From: Excoecaria cochinchinensis
Taxonomy: Eukaryota; Streptophyta; Magnoliopsida; Malpighiales; Euphorbiaceae
NCBI GenBank assembly: GCA_947683425.1
Contig: CANTUQ010000073.1
Coordinates: 9,692,001 to 9,756,000, forward strand
Direction of reading: 5' to 3'
DNA: 64,000 nucleotides
Shown: one piece after another, positions 1-9,401 of the stretch
Layout: each line of letters opens with the position of its first letter
Position numbering within the stretch: the first letter of the stretch is position 1
The notes under the pieces: generated by a model
Seen by the model: the letters and a program-made list of their open reading frames with translations, nothing else
What the model was told of the DNA's origin: nothing
The model's database searches: none
Position numbers and translations under genes: made by a program

Positions 1-1001
1 TAAAAGAGCTAACTAATTACATACTATTTAATGGATTTAAAAGCACATAAGATATAGGAAATTAGGCCTAGTTTATTACCCTCAGTGTGTTGATTTTTTA
101 TAAGAAGAAAGAACCGTACTATGATCCTTCCTTGAATTTCACGATCAAAGTAAGAGGAAAAATGTGTTTTTTGTTCAAGAAAATTGATGAAATAAAAATT
201 TTTCCAAGAGAAGGAAATTAATTTTCCTTTCTCAGAAATAATTGTTTTTCACAACACAAATTCCTAAGAGAAGAAAATTATATTTTCCTTCCTTAGAAAC
301 TTTTGTTTTTTCTTTCTCTCAAAAGAAATCTCTCCCTAGAATTCTGTCTTTCTCAAATTTTGCCTCTAGAATTCTTTCCCTTTCCTCCCTTGTTTTTGCC
401 TAAAGAAAAGCTTTTTATATCCTTTTTTTTCAAAAAATGGAAAGAACTTAATTCTAGGGATTAAATCACCTTAAAATCTGGTCAAAATGGATTTTCTTAT
501 CTGTAAAAATTCCAAAAATTAGTCCCCCAAATCTTTCAAAATCTCCCATTTTTCCATTCATATCTGATGCAGATTTCCCTCAATAACGACGCCACAAACG
601 GGTGGCGCTCAAAAATAGGCTTAAAATCACAAAAATGGCCTTCTTGGTACGAGTCGGTTGACTTGTGCCCGTGACTCAATGAGTTACGGGAGCCAGTTAT
701 TGAGTTACGGGCGCCAATTATTGAGTCACGGGAAGGAAGAAAGACGGGCTAAGCCCACCAGCAAGAGGCGGGCAGAGAGGTGACAGACGGGCGTCTGTCA
801 ACTAAAGAGCCCATATTTTGCACTTAACATGTTTTTGGCTCCAAAAAAAAGTAAAAAGAGAGAACATCATAAAAAATACCTTTTAAAATTTGTGAAATCC
901 ATGGATGAGGACCGTTACTTCCATTCTACATCTATAGTGTAAATAACATCTTCCTCATCGGGTAACATTAATTTGGGTTGACTCGGGACCCGGTGTCTAC
1001 A
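1..1001 (-). repeat. 3' LTR of a minus-strand Tat (Ty3/gypsy) element, partial
   Basis: Read on the minus strand, the LTR begins with TGTAGACACCGGGTCCCGAG, whose plus-strand complement ends at 1001. This is nearly the same start as the Tat element LTRs at 5,852 and 27,166. The LTR runs leftwards past the window edge, so its length is unknown. Positions about 672-731 hold several copies of a TGACTCA/TGAGTTA-type word next to CCGTG or ACGGG. The identity as an LTR rests on the shared start and on the adjoining polypurine tract and 3' UTR. Confidence 0.8.
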
Positions 1002-1021
1002 GTTGCCCCCAATTTTGGGGA
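1002..1021 (-). other. polypurine tract of the minus-strand Tat element
   Basis: On the minus strand the sequence CCCCAAAATTGGGGGCAAC stands directly before the LTR start. The same arrangement (CCCCAAAATTGGAGGCAAC) precedes the 3' LTR at 27,166. In LTR retrotransposons this tract primes second-strand synthesis. It fixes the orientation of the fragment at 1-3,447. Confidence 0.7.
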
Positions 1022-1143
1022 GGCTAGTACACTTAGTGCCTAAGTGTGCCAAAATTCAGAGTAAAGAAAAGAGACGCGTACCTAAGGCAGCCATCTTCCG
1101 GATTGAGCTGATGTTGGATTGCTTATTAAAAGGGCTTTTGAAT

Positions 1144-1328
1144 TGATGCTTCTTGAGAGAACATTGAATTGATGCCCCTTGAAGGACATTGGATTGATGC
1201 CCTCTGAAGGACATTGGTTTGATGCCTCCTAAAGGACGTTGGCTTGATGCCCTCTGAAGGACGTTGGCTTGATGCCTCCTGAAGGACGTTGGCTTGGTGC
1301 CCCTTGAAGGACGTTGGCTTGATGCCTC
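1144..1328. repeat. 25-bp tandem repeat in Tat 3' UTR
   Basis: Seven full units with the start word GATGCC at 1171, 1196, 1221, 1246, 1271, 1296 and 1321, exactly 25 bases apart, preceded by a 27-base variant at 1144. Units differ at a few positions (CCTCCT, CCCTCT, CCCCTT). Because 25 is not a multiple of three and the unit has no stop codon on the minus strand, long open frames appear in all three minus frames; these are by-products. Tandem repeats are known in the 3' UTRs of Tat/Ogre elements. Confidence 0.9.
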
Positions 1329-1498
1329 TTTTCCTGCAAAAAATAGAAAAAACAAATATACAAAAAAAATGAACATGTACGTGAAATGCATAGGCCATGA
1401 AAAAATGTAGAGAAACAATTCATCCAAGGGAGTCAAGGGTGAGTAACGGGCTGGCCGTGACTCGCTAAGTGAGTCACGCCCGTTTATCAATGCATCTC

Positions 1499-1658
1499 TA
1501 TAAAAAAAGCTCAATTTTTGTCCGCTTGTGTGTCAGATCTCCTCAGCTGCTTAGTTAAATATTCTCATTAGGTAATTCTTCTTCTCTCATTTTTCTTTCC
1601 TTTTATTTTCATTATTTTTCCTTTTCGTATTTTTATTTTCTGCACAGGCAATCCCATT
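1499..1658 (+). promoter_or_regulatory. putative promoter and spliced 5' leader of the antisense ORF
   Basis: A TATAAAA box lies at 1499-1505. About 70 bases on, a splice-donor-like ATTAG|GTAATT (near 1571) is followed by a pyrimidine-rich stretch and an acceptor TGCACAG ending near 1648, just before the ATG at 1659. An inverted repeat GTGACTC..GAGTCAC (about 1456-1478), which contains TGAGTCA-type words, lies just upstream of the TATA box. Together this looks like a small plus-strand transcription unit inside the minus-strand element. It is inferred from sequence words only. Confidence 0.45.
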
Positions 1659-2960
1659 ATGTCGTCACCAATTATTAATAAACTGCACAAACTTTTAGAT
1701 GACCCCAAGACTTGGGAAAATTCCATTTTAGCCCCTTATGCCAATTTGAAACTTCTAAAAAGACATAAGCTAGACAAAACCCTTATGTTATCTACTACTC
1801 GCTATTAGGACCCTAGATTTCATGTTTTTAGGTTTACCCATAAAGAATTATGCCCTTTAGCCGAGGAATTTGCTGTGATCATTGGTGTGAGGTTTCCTCT
1901 TGGTACCTTACCCTGTATCCTGAACTGTGTACCAAACTACCTGAGGGAAATAGCACAAGCCAAAGAATCTTACCATCAACAGCTACCGGGCCAGTACCTT
2001 GGAACGGCCCTCTCTTTTTTGAACGTTCAATTGACGCACTAGATGACGTTTCAGATATGCCTACCTACCATACCAGTGTTATTATGCTAATTTTTATTGC
2101 CCAATACCTGACATTGACCTTGAATGATCTGATCGACGATTATCGACTGTTCAACATCATCGAGGGCATTCATAATGGGCTGATCCCATTTCTATTGATC
2201 TTGGCGAAAATAATCCTCAGTTTGGATGCTCTATGTGTTGACTCTTCTGCTTTTCTGACCGGTAGCCACTTATTATTTCAGGTAATTACAGTCATTATTT
2301 TGAAGGTAGTGCGCCCCTTATGGGTTTTCACACTAGCTTTTCTTAGTGGGAAGTGTGTCCTTTCGGATTTTCACACATCCCTATGCCTTATTTTTGCCTA
2401 AGATGATCCCAACTCACACTAACAGCTTTTTTTTCAGGTATGGTTGTAGGAGAAGTTGAAGGTATTATCAGAGCCTCCTCCTAGAGTGATCACCACATAC
2501 TCACTGAGACATCTCCTTCCTAAACAATAACTATGTGATTTCTACTCCCCTTATGAAGGTGCTATATGGTTGGCTACAGTGTTGGATGGCAATATTAGCT
2601 TTATGTGTCCCATTATTGGTTCCTTCTTCTGTGACTTGAGATGGGTCCTTTGGATGTATACCATTATGTAGACTGAATAGAGCTACTTTTTGCATTACAG
2701 TTTATTATGTCTGACAATTTGGAGAACATCAAGGAATTGTAGGATGCTCGCTGTCTTTCCAGGGCGGTGCTCTATCTGCTGCCTTCTTTTCTGGCTATCA
2801 TTGCCTCTGGGCACAATTGCTTGTGAAAGCCAATATCCTGAAGATTAAAGATTGCGACTTCACAACTTCAATTAAGTACAAGATATGTATTACAACTCTT
2901 ACGGTTGATAATACGTTGAATTGGCTGAAGCGCCAGGATGGCGAGAGTAGTAGAGGGTAG
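1659..2960 (+). pseudogene. antisense ORF of Tat element, plant-mobile-domain/DUF7745-like, broken
   Basis: Reading begins at ATG 1659 and gives about 49 codons before an in-frame TAG at 1806 where tryptophan is usual; the downstream words DPRFHVFRF and ELCPLAEEF resemble the conserved start of DUF7745/plant-mobile-domain proteins. Later parts are recognisable only in shifted frames, and several sites look like intron borders (for example TTTCAG at about 2280 and 2436). Extra ORFs in antisense direction near the 3' end are known in plant Tat retrotransposons, and this position (between integrase and 3' LTR, opposite strand) fits. The original protein function is not known; it is now non-coding. 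The family call is by memory of motif shape, so moderate. Confidence 0.55.
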
Positions 2961-3364
2961 TTAGTAAATTACATATCTAATAAAGAAGCAATATGCTACT
3001 TTTTATACTTGAGCTAGATAACTTTGAATATGCCAAACAAAATGCTCTGGTTGTATTAACATATCATAGCATAAATGTGTACATTTCAATCTGATTTCAT
3101 TATACATGATTATTATTTGGTATTAAGCTCAATAATAATAAAAACTCATCAAATCTCGGGATGGATCTTGAAAGCATCAAAATCCTATTATCATTAGCCC
3201 TCTTTGGTTTTCATAATTGAATATTTTCACCATGCCTTTAATTTTTGCCTAGGGTGTTTTTCTTTGCTTTTCACCTTGGTAGGGTGCCCAATTTAAGCAA
3301 GGTCGTCGCCTTTCAGTTTTCGACCCATAGGGCTTAATTCTCTTCTTTTGATTTTTAGTCTTTA
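2961..3364 (-). other. 3' untranslated region of minus-strand Tat element
   Basis: The reverse complement of about 3,230-3,360 closely follows the region just after the integrase stop of the plus-strand Tat element (25,312-25,440): both carry repeated GTCGAAAAC / GGTGAAAA and GGCAAAAATTAA words. No gene is seen. The match ties this fragment to the same lineage as the element at 5,852-29,865. Confidence 0.6.
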
Positions 3365-3447
3365 GCCTGAAACCTTTTCGATATATTGATGTTGACTGGC
3401 TCTTTGAACTCATTTCCATCACTATCAGTTAAGATTTCAGCTCCAGC
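3365..3447 (-). pseudogene. C-terminal remnant of Tat integrase
   Basis: The minus-strand reading from about 3447 to 3365 contains DSDGNEFKEPVN, against DSDGNEFKDPVN at the integrase C-terminus of the plus-strand Tat element (about 25,250-25,280). Only about 28 residues remain. The sequence changes character abruptly near 3,447-3,480, where another repeat begins, so the rest of this element was removed or displaced there. Confidence 0.65.
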
Positions 3448-4565
3448 TTCTTGACACTAGCTCAACAAGTGTACTAAATCGGCAAGTAATATAGTGGGGT
3501 AAATTTAAGACCCCGAATTATCGTACCTAAGGGATTATGTGTGCAAGTGACGAAAATCAAATGTATGCTAAAGAATTCCCAATTGTTTGAATTGATTGAG
3601 TTATCTATTGATTAAAAATAAAGAAATTAAACAACAAAAAGGAAATTCAAAATAAAAGAATTAAACTGACAGCAAAAATTTGGATAAAAATAAAATGATG
3701 GTAGAAATCAACAAGCAAAATACTCAAAATAGAAGAACATTGCTTGGGTTCACTCATCCACCCCATACCCAAATGTGAATTAAATTAATCTAAGAAACAT
3801 ATACAAATGAAATCGGGATAACCCTCTTAACCCAAGCTTCCCTATGTGGAGCCAGCTATTCTAATTACATGACATCCCAATCCGGAGCCAGCCATATAAC
3901 TAGCCTATACATGGGTCTAAAATCCTAAGTTCGGCTTATTTTCCCATTACGGAGTCAAATAACCTAGAACTTAATTATCTCACTCAACACTTTAGTCTTA
4001 AATTATAAAATTCTGCACTTCTAGATTTCCAATCGGAGTCGTCCAAAAGATACAGCAAGAATGATAAAAACTGAAAATAAATAATCATGGCATCTAATCC
4101 ATACAACTCAATAACCAATAAAGATACATGAAATAAATCATTCATCAAAACTAGAAATTAACTTGAGAAAATAAATCCCATGAATTAACGATAAGAACTA
4201 GTGAAATAAACCATTCAATTATATATTTAATTTCAAAAGATGTTCAGAATTCACATCATTAGTAGGGGATTCAAAGATCCCCCAAACAACTAAAAGACTA
4301 CTCATGATCCATTACAAAATCAAAAGGAAAAAGGAAAGAATAAACCCAGAAATTCATTAAGGAGGAAATCCCGGTTGAATCCCGCTTTCTTCGATCTCTT
4401 TCTTCAAATCTTCAATGGAGAAAAATTTTGGAAATCCGGATGTAAAAACTGTGTATTGAAATTAAACTATGTGTTTCCAATGTAAAACTCTTGATTTGTA
4501 ATTTAAATCTAAAGACAAAATTGAAAACCTAAATTAAGAACAATAGGAAAACCCCTCAAAATTCT

Positions 4566-4650
4566 AGATCTCAAACCCTAATATGAAAATAGGTTAAAAA
4601 TATCCGACCCCCTGCCAAACAGAAAACTTGTCTTTTTATATCCCGAGGGG
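4566..4650 (-). promoter_or_regulatory. minus-strand promoter-like segment beside palindrome array 1
   Basis: On the minus strand GGATATAAAAAG (about 4643-4632) gives a TATA box, and a telo-box-like AAACCCTAA on the plus strand (TTAGGGTTT on the minus) lies at about 4572-4580, some 55 bases downstream. Telo-boxes near transcription starts are common in plant promoters. The palindromic array begins at 4651, immediately upstream. Inferred LTR promoter; no transcript evidence is available. Confidence 0.4.
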
Positions 4651-5033
4651 TCATGGTGGCAACCAAATAGTTGTCAAGGAGGTGATTCTGCCTTGCGCAC
4701 AGGATAGGGGTCACAGTGGCAACCAGATTTGTTGCCACCGTGAGTTGCTCAACTTTCGCTTCTGTCTAGGAATTCCTTATGTCACGGTGACAATGGATTC
4801 CCTTGCCACCATGAGGTACCTCCTCAATTGATTCTGCCTTGGTGAGTTTCATGTCACGGTGACAACCAGGTAGGTTGCCACCGTGAGGTACTTCTTGCCT
4901 GCATTATGCCCAATTGAAGAAATATGTCACGGTGACAATAACATTGGTTGCCACCGTGACCCATAGTATGCCCAACTACTGTTTTTGAATCCTTTGAATG
5001 TCACGGTCACAACCAATATTGTTGTGACCGTGA
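4651..5033. repeat. palindrome array 1, ~72-bp period, six units
   Basis: Six imperfect palindromes of about 33 bases start near 4651, 4711, 4777, 4850, 4926 and 5001. The typical left arm is TCACGGTGACAACC and the right arm GGTTGCCACCGTGA; arms are separated by 6-9 variable bases and units by about 40 bases of poorly conserved DNA. In the last unit both arms have swapped bases together (GGTCACAAC with GTTGTGACC). A second array of the same words sits at 33,058-33,526. Function unknown. Confidence 0.9.
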
Positions 5034-5851
5034 GGTAACTAAAAAAAATGCTGCAACACAATTCAAACTCAATCAAAATACTAACTAAAGTACATAAAAA
5101 TTCTAATTTCACTAAGATTGACAAAATTAATCTAAAGTAAGCATGACATGACAATAAACACCACTAAACACCCATAAATCATACGAAAATACTATCAAAA
5201 CTAAATACTAAATTGAAGTTATCAAAATACCCCACACTTCGACTTTGCTCATCCTCGAGTAAATTAATTATCCACATTCCTGAAATTTCAAACTCTAACT
5301 TGGAATAAGAAAACTTAGCAGCAATCATAGCATTAAGTAGAATAGTCTTAACCATAAATTCTCAAATCAGTTTATATCAAGAAATTTCATGTGTGTGTGT
5401 GCTAGGCTAAAAACAAATTATCTCTTTTCAAAACAAAACAACCAGCGCAATTCAACAATTGAGCAAAGGAAATGAATTAGCAAATAAATTGCATATTGGT
5501 TATGCACTTGCAACTTAGGGTAATCATAAGCCTCTCCTTTAGCACCGGAACCACAAGAGTCATCTCCACTAAACAACTCAAGCTAAGAGCAGGATCATTA
5601 GGACTTATTCCAAGGCTGAAATGTTAGGTTAGGGTATTGGCTAACAAGAAAAGTTAAGGAAATCGAACAAAGAGTCAGCCACTCTACCTACACTTAGCAC
5701 TACCCAATCTCAACAAAACTTTGTCATGACCTACTTTCAATTCACCCACAGTTGTCAAAACTTTTCTAAACTTCCCAAAATGAAAAACATTAAACCATCA
5801 GAAATCGAGGAGACGAAATTCCCTAATGAAATTTGTTTCCTCAAACCTAAT

Positions 5852-6869
5852 TGTAGACACCGGGTCCCGAGTAGCCTTGATCAGGATTACCCAATGATGA
5901 AATTAAGTGTGTCGATTTATAGGCAAAAATAATGAAAGTTGGAAGTGACAATTTCCTTATTGATTTGTTGTTTTAAAATTAAATAAAAATGCATTTCAAA
6001 AATATTTTTAAAGTATTTTAAAAATTATTTTGTGATGAAAAAAGTGAGTTTTTAAATTATTATATTTTATAGGAATTTTAAAAAAAAAATTTCGCACGAG
6101 TGTCGGGCTGCGGCAGCGCTGGGAGCGCGTTTGGCCTATTTTGGCCTTTTTGGCCATAACTTCTTCATTTTAAATGCTTTTTAACTCATTTTTTTTGCAC
6201 AATTTAATTCAAAAAGCTTTCTATCTTCCAACCCAATAAATTCAGTGGTTTTTTGTAGTTATAGGAATTAAATTAATTTAATTTTTTAATTAAAAAATCT
6301 GAATTTGAAGGGGAATAAAAAGAGTTTTTTAGTGAGAATTGAAGAGGATTTTTTTTAGAAAATATTTTTCTTTTTTTTTTCTTCTTTCAAGAACAAATTC
6401 TCTCAATTTCTAAAGGAATTTCCAGCAATTCTTAAGGCAGAAAGTAACAATTTTTGTTTTTGAAAATTTTCTTATTTTCAATTGACAATTTTTGCTTTGA
6501 GACAAATAAATAAATTATTTGTTTTTGAGTAAAAATTCACTTTCAATATTTTATTTTCTAATTTTATTCCAACAATACAAGACAACGAATTGGATCTTAC
6601 CTTCTTTTCATCAAGATAAATTTTGAGAGTAAACATTCTTGGCTCAATTTTTTAGTTTAAGTTTAATTTGATTTTTTATTTATAATTAATTAGTTAACAT
6701 GTAAATTCTTTTAGTCTTATTATTTTCTTCTTATTTCTTGTTTTTACTTTTTATTTGATTAGTTAACAATGTAAATTCTCTTAGAACTATTTTATTATTC
6801 TTGTTCAATTGTTCATATTATTTTTATTTAATTGTTCATGTGTTCATGTTGTTCATATTGTTCATCTTC

Positions 6870-6932
<63 letters not shown>

Positions 6933-8480
6933 GTTTGATTGTTCACATTCTTTGTCATTATTGTGTTATTATTATTATTGTAGTTATTACCATCATTAGT
7001 ATTATTATTATTATCCTTATTCTTGTTTAATTTTATTATTATTATTATTATTTATTTGTTATGCATGCTGATTTTTATTATTACCTTTACTTTTTTATAC
7101 ATGTTGGATATTGTTGTTATTATTTTATATTTTCACACATGCTGAATTTTATGTTTGTATTTTCTATTCATGTTTTTTGCATGTTGAGTCTTATAATTAT
7201 TATTTTATGTTTGCTTATGCATGTTGGCTTTTATCAATATTATTAATATGTTTTATGCATGCTGATTTTTATTATTTCTTTTGCTTTTTATGTATGATTG
7301 GATGATATTGATGTTATTTTGTGTTTTTATGCATGTTAAATTTTATCATCATTATTTTATGCTTTTTATGCATGTTAAATTTTATTAACACTATTTTATG
7401 TTTTTTTTAGTATGTTGATTTTATTAATTTGTTAAATTGCATATTTTTATTATGTCATTTTAATTGGCTTGTCATATATGATGCAATTTTGATTGTCTCA
7501 ATTTAATTGTTTTTCATGTTATATGTTTAATTCATTTTTTATACTAACTTCATTATTACTTATTTTTTTTATTTTTCAATACTTATTTTTCATATGTGAG
7601 TTTTTGTCAAGTGGGAGCCCATGGAGATTTGAAGATCCACTTGGGAGTTGTTTATTATTTTTTGTTGCTTTTTATTATTTTGGATTAATTTATTATAATA
7701 TAATTTGTAATAAGTTTATTTAATTTTATTTTTTTATGCACGTTATTTAAAAAATCACAAAAATATTTCTATTAAACTAAATTGGGTTTTATTTAATAAA
7801 AATGGAACCAATGTCCTAGATTTTTCATCTAAAGTAAATTATCACTTTAAAATTGTTTTCTTAAATTATGCATGGGAGGATCAATGTCCTCATTTTTAAT
7901 AAATATCCCGATTTATGTATGATTTGCATTTTATTTACAAATGGGGATTGTATTCCGCCCCTAGTTTTGTTATAATTTATTTTGCTTTCATTTACTTTAT
8001 TTATCGCTTTTATTATATGATTGATATGCGTTTAATTAAATTGCATTAAAATTGAATGAGAAAAGGCATGAAATATTAAATTCAAAACTCGATTATAAAC
8101 TTAACCAAGGTATGAATAAAGGGGGAGTCCCGAACCTTCTCTGGTCTTTGGGCTCAACGAGGCGAGAGACCCATTTCGATGGGATCTCCAAGACACCTCT
8201 TGTGTCCCGTAAAAAGGCTTTAACCTGCATAGTCCTAGGCTCCTTAGGGAGAGAGGTTTACCCTCCAAGACCCCTTTGGTTGGCCCAAAATGGACATAGC
8301 AGCGCCGTCTTAGGCTCACTGAGGCGAGATGAACTTTCCCAATGTTTTATTGGGTGGCGACTCCATGAAATCTCCTTGTTGCCCAAAATAGACACACTTG
8401 TACCTTACAAGTTTTATGAACCTCTCCTGATCGCCCTAAAGCGGGCTTTCGGGGACCAACGGGGTTCGGCGCGCGTCACA
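5852..8480 (+). repeat. 5' LTR of the Tat element
   Basis: Begins TGTAGACACC, ends GCGCGTCACA; 2,629 bases. The partner LTR is 27,166-29,865 (2,700 bases). The copies differ by several indels: a TTA microsatellite of about 20 units here (6,872-6,932) against about 10 in the partner, and loss here of about 75 bases of a GC-rich block near 6,105-6,130. Small ORFs in it (for example 8,052-8,546) recur in the partner in shortened form and are not genes. Confidence 0.93.
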
Positions 8481-8481
8481 G

Positions 8482-8500
8482 TGGCGACTCCGCTGGGGAC
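8482..8500 (+). other. tRNA-Arg-type primer binding site
   Basis: TGGCGACTCCGCTGGGGAC starts two bases after the 5' LTR. Its complement ends in GGAGTCGCCA, as expected for the 3' end of a plant arginine tRNA whose acceptor stem begins GACTCC. Tat/Ogre-type elements are known to use arginine tRNA. The minus-strand relative at 44,497-44,515 has the same first ten bases. Confidence 0.8.
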
Positions 8501-9401
8501 TTTGAGACTTCTCTTCGAAAGTACCTTGGTTAAAATTTACAATTGAGTTTTAATTTAGAAATTTCATCTCTTTTCGAAATTGCATTGCATCCATGTTAGA
8601 GCCTTAGATTATGCTAGTTTTGTCCCTATTTTAACCCCTGTGCATTCCCGAACAACGACCCTATTTTCACTCAATTTAGGGAACTGTTAAGGATAATCAC
8701 CAGCCCAAGCCTCGTACCTTATGGTATATCAAATGGTGACCCAATCGGTCGTTATGTTCGTGATGAGCTAGACCCATTGGCAGGGACCATGCATGGGTAG
8801 CCCTAAAGTATCATCACCTTTGACCAAAGCTCATGTAATGGCAATAGATACCTTCACTGGGTGAAATGTACCGTAATACCGTGCTTGCTACTTGGGCCAT
8901 CATATATTGAACAAAATCAGTTAAATTAAATGGTCTCTATCAAAGGCTTTCATGCCCCGGTGGGCCCATCTTGATTTAATTAAGGTATTTAAATACATAA
9001 TGGCCAAACACCCATATGTGTGTATATTAGATAAGAGCTGTTATGCTACCGATTTTTTCACTGTGCACCATACGCGTCCAATGGGTTCCTTGTTAACCCT
9101 TGGATAAAGCCCACCTAGGAAAGAGACTATACTACCTCGTGTCTGGGGGCGATAAGGTTGGAAGGATCTGTATGCTTGCATGTGTTTGTCTATGCTGCAT
9201 CAGCACGACCATGCATTACATTTCAATCATGCATCATCCTAACGAGATGTATTTTTTTCAGCCATCATAGATTCGCCCGGGTGGTTTAGGGGTCCCGACG
9301 GTCGGTTGAGAAGGATTCCACTCTTGGGGTTACCAGAGCTAGTTCAGAGTTCAGATTCTCTTTCAAAGGGTAGTGAGATTTTCTCTTCAGAATCATCAAG
9401 T
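8501..9401 (+). other. Tat leader (5' untranslated region)
   Basis: No gene seen. A stretch of about 8,690-9,230 is clearly similar, in reverse complement, to 43,900-44,330 in the gag-only relative, including the words ATCACCAGC, GAGCTAGA and CCACCTAGGAAAG. That two diverged elements keep this untranslated segment suggests a role such as packaging or dimerisation of the RNA, but this is inference. The 96 bases before 9,402 are open in the gag frame. Confidence 0.6.

Larger units (their letters stand above)
3448..5851 (-). repeat. left part of a minus-strand Athila/LARD-like element (LTR-like)
   Basis: No convincing coding frame. The left end carries words common in non-autonomous plant LTR elements (AAGTAATATAG then a GACCCCGAATTATCG block at about 3490-3530). 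On the minus strand a promoter-like segment lies at 4,566-4,650 and a palindrome array just upstream of it. The block ends at the CTAAT target copy of the 24-kb Tat insertion and resumes at 29,866. The exact LTR borders could not be fixed, so assignment to Athila or LARD rests mainly on the ORF at 30,957-32,141 and is an inference. Confidence 0.45.

Noticed and set aside
1056..1514. Minus-strand ORFs over the 25-bp repeat
   Set aside because: All three frames are open because of the repeat unit; no protein family is recognisable.
4651..5033. Regularly spaced palindromes as a CRISPR array
   Set aside because: Plant DNA, repeats vary and are palindromic with decayed similar linkers, no adaptation genes; the same holds for 33,058-33,526.
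6809..7030. ORF with a long leucine run in the Tat LTR
   Set aside because: It is a reading of the TTA microsatellite; a shorter version occurs in the partner LTR at 28,211.
8052..8546. 164-codon ORF at the end of the 5' LTR
   Set aside because: Lies in the LTR, crosses the LTR end and primer site, and is interrupted in the partner LTR (29,433-29,660).
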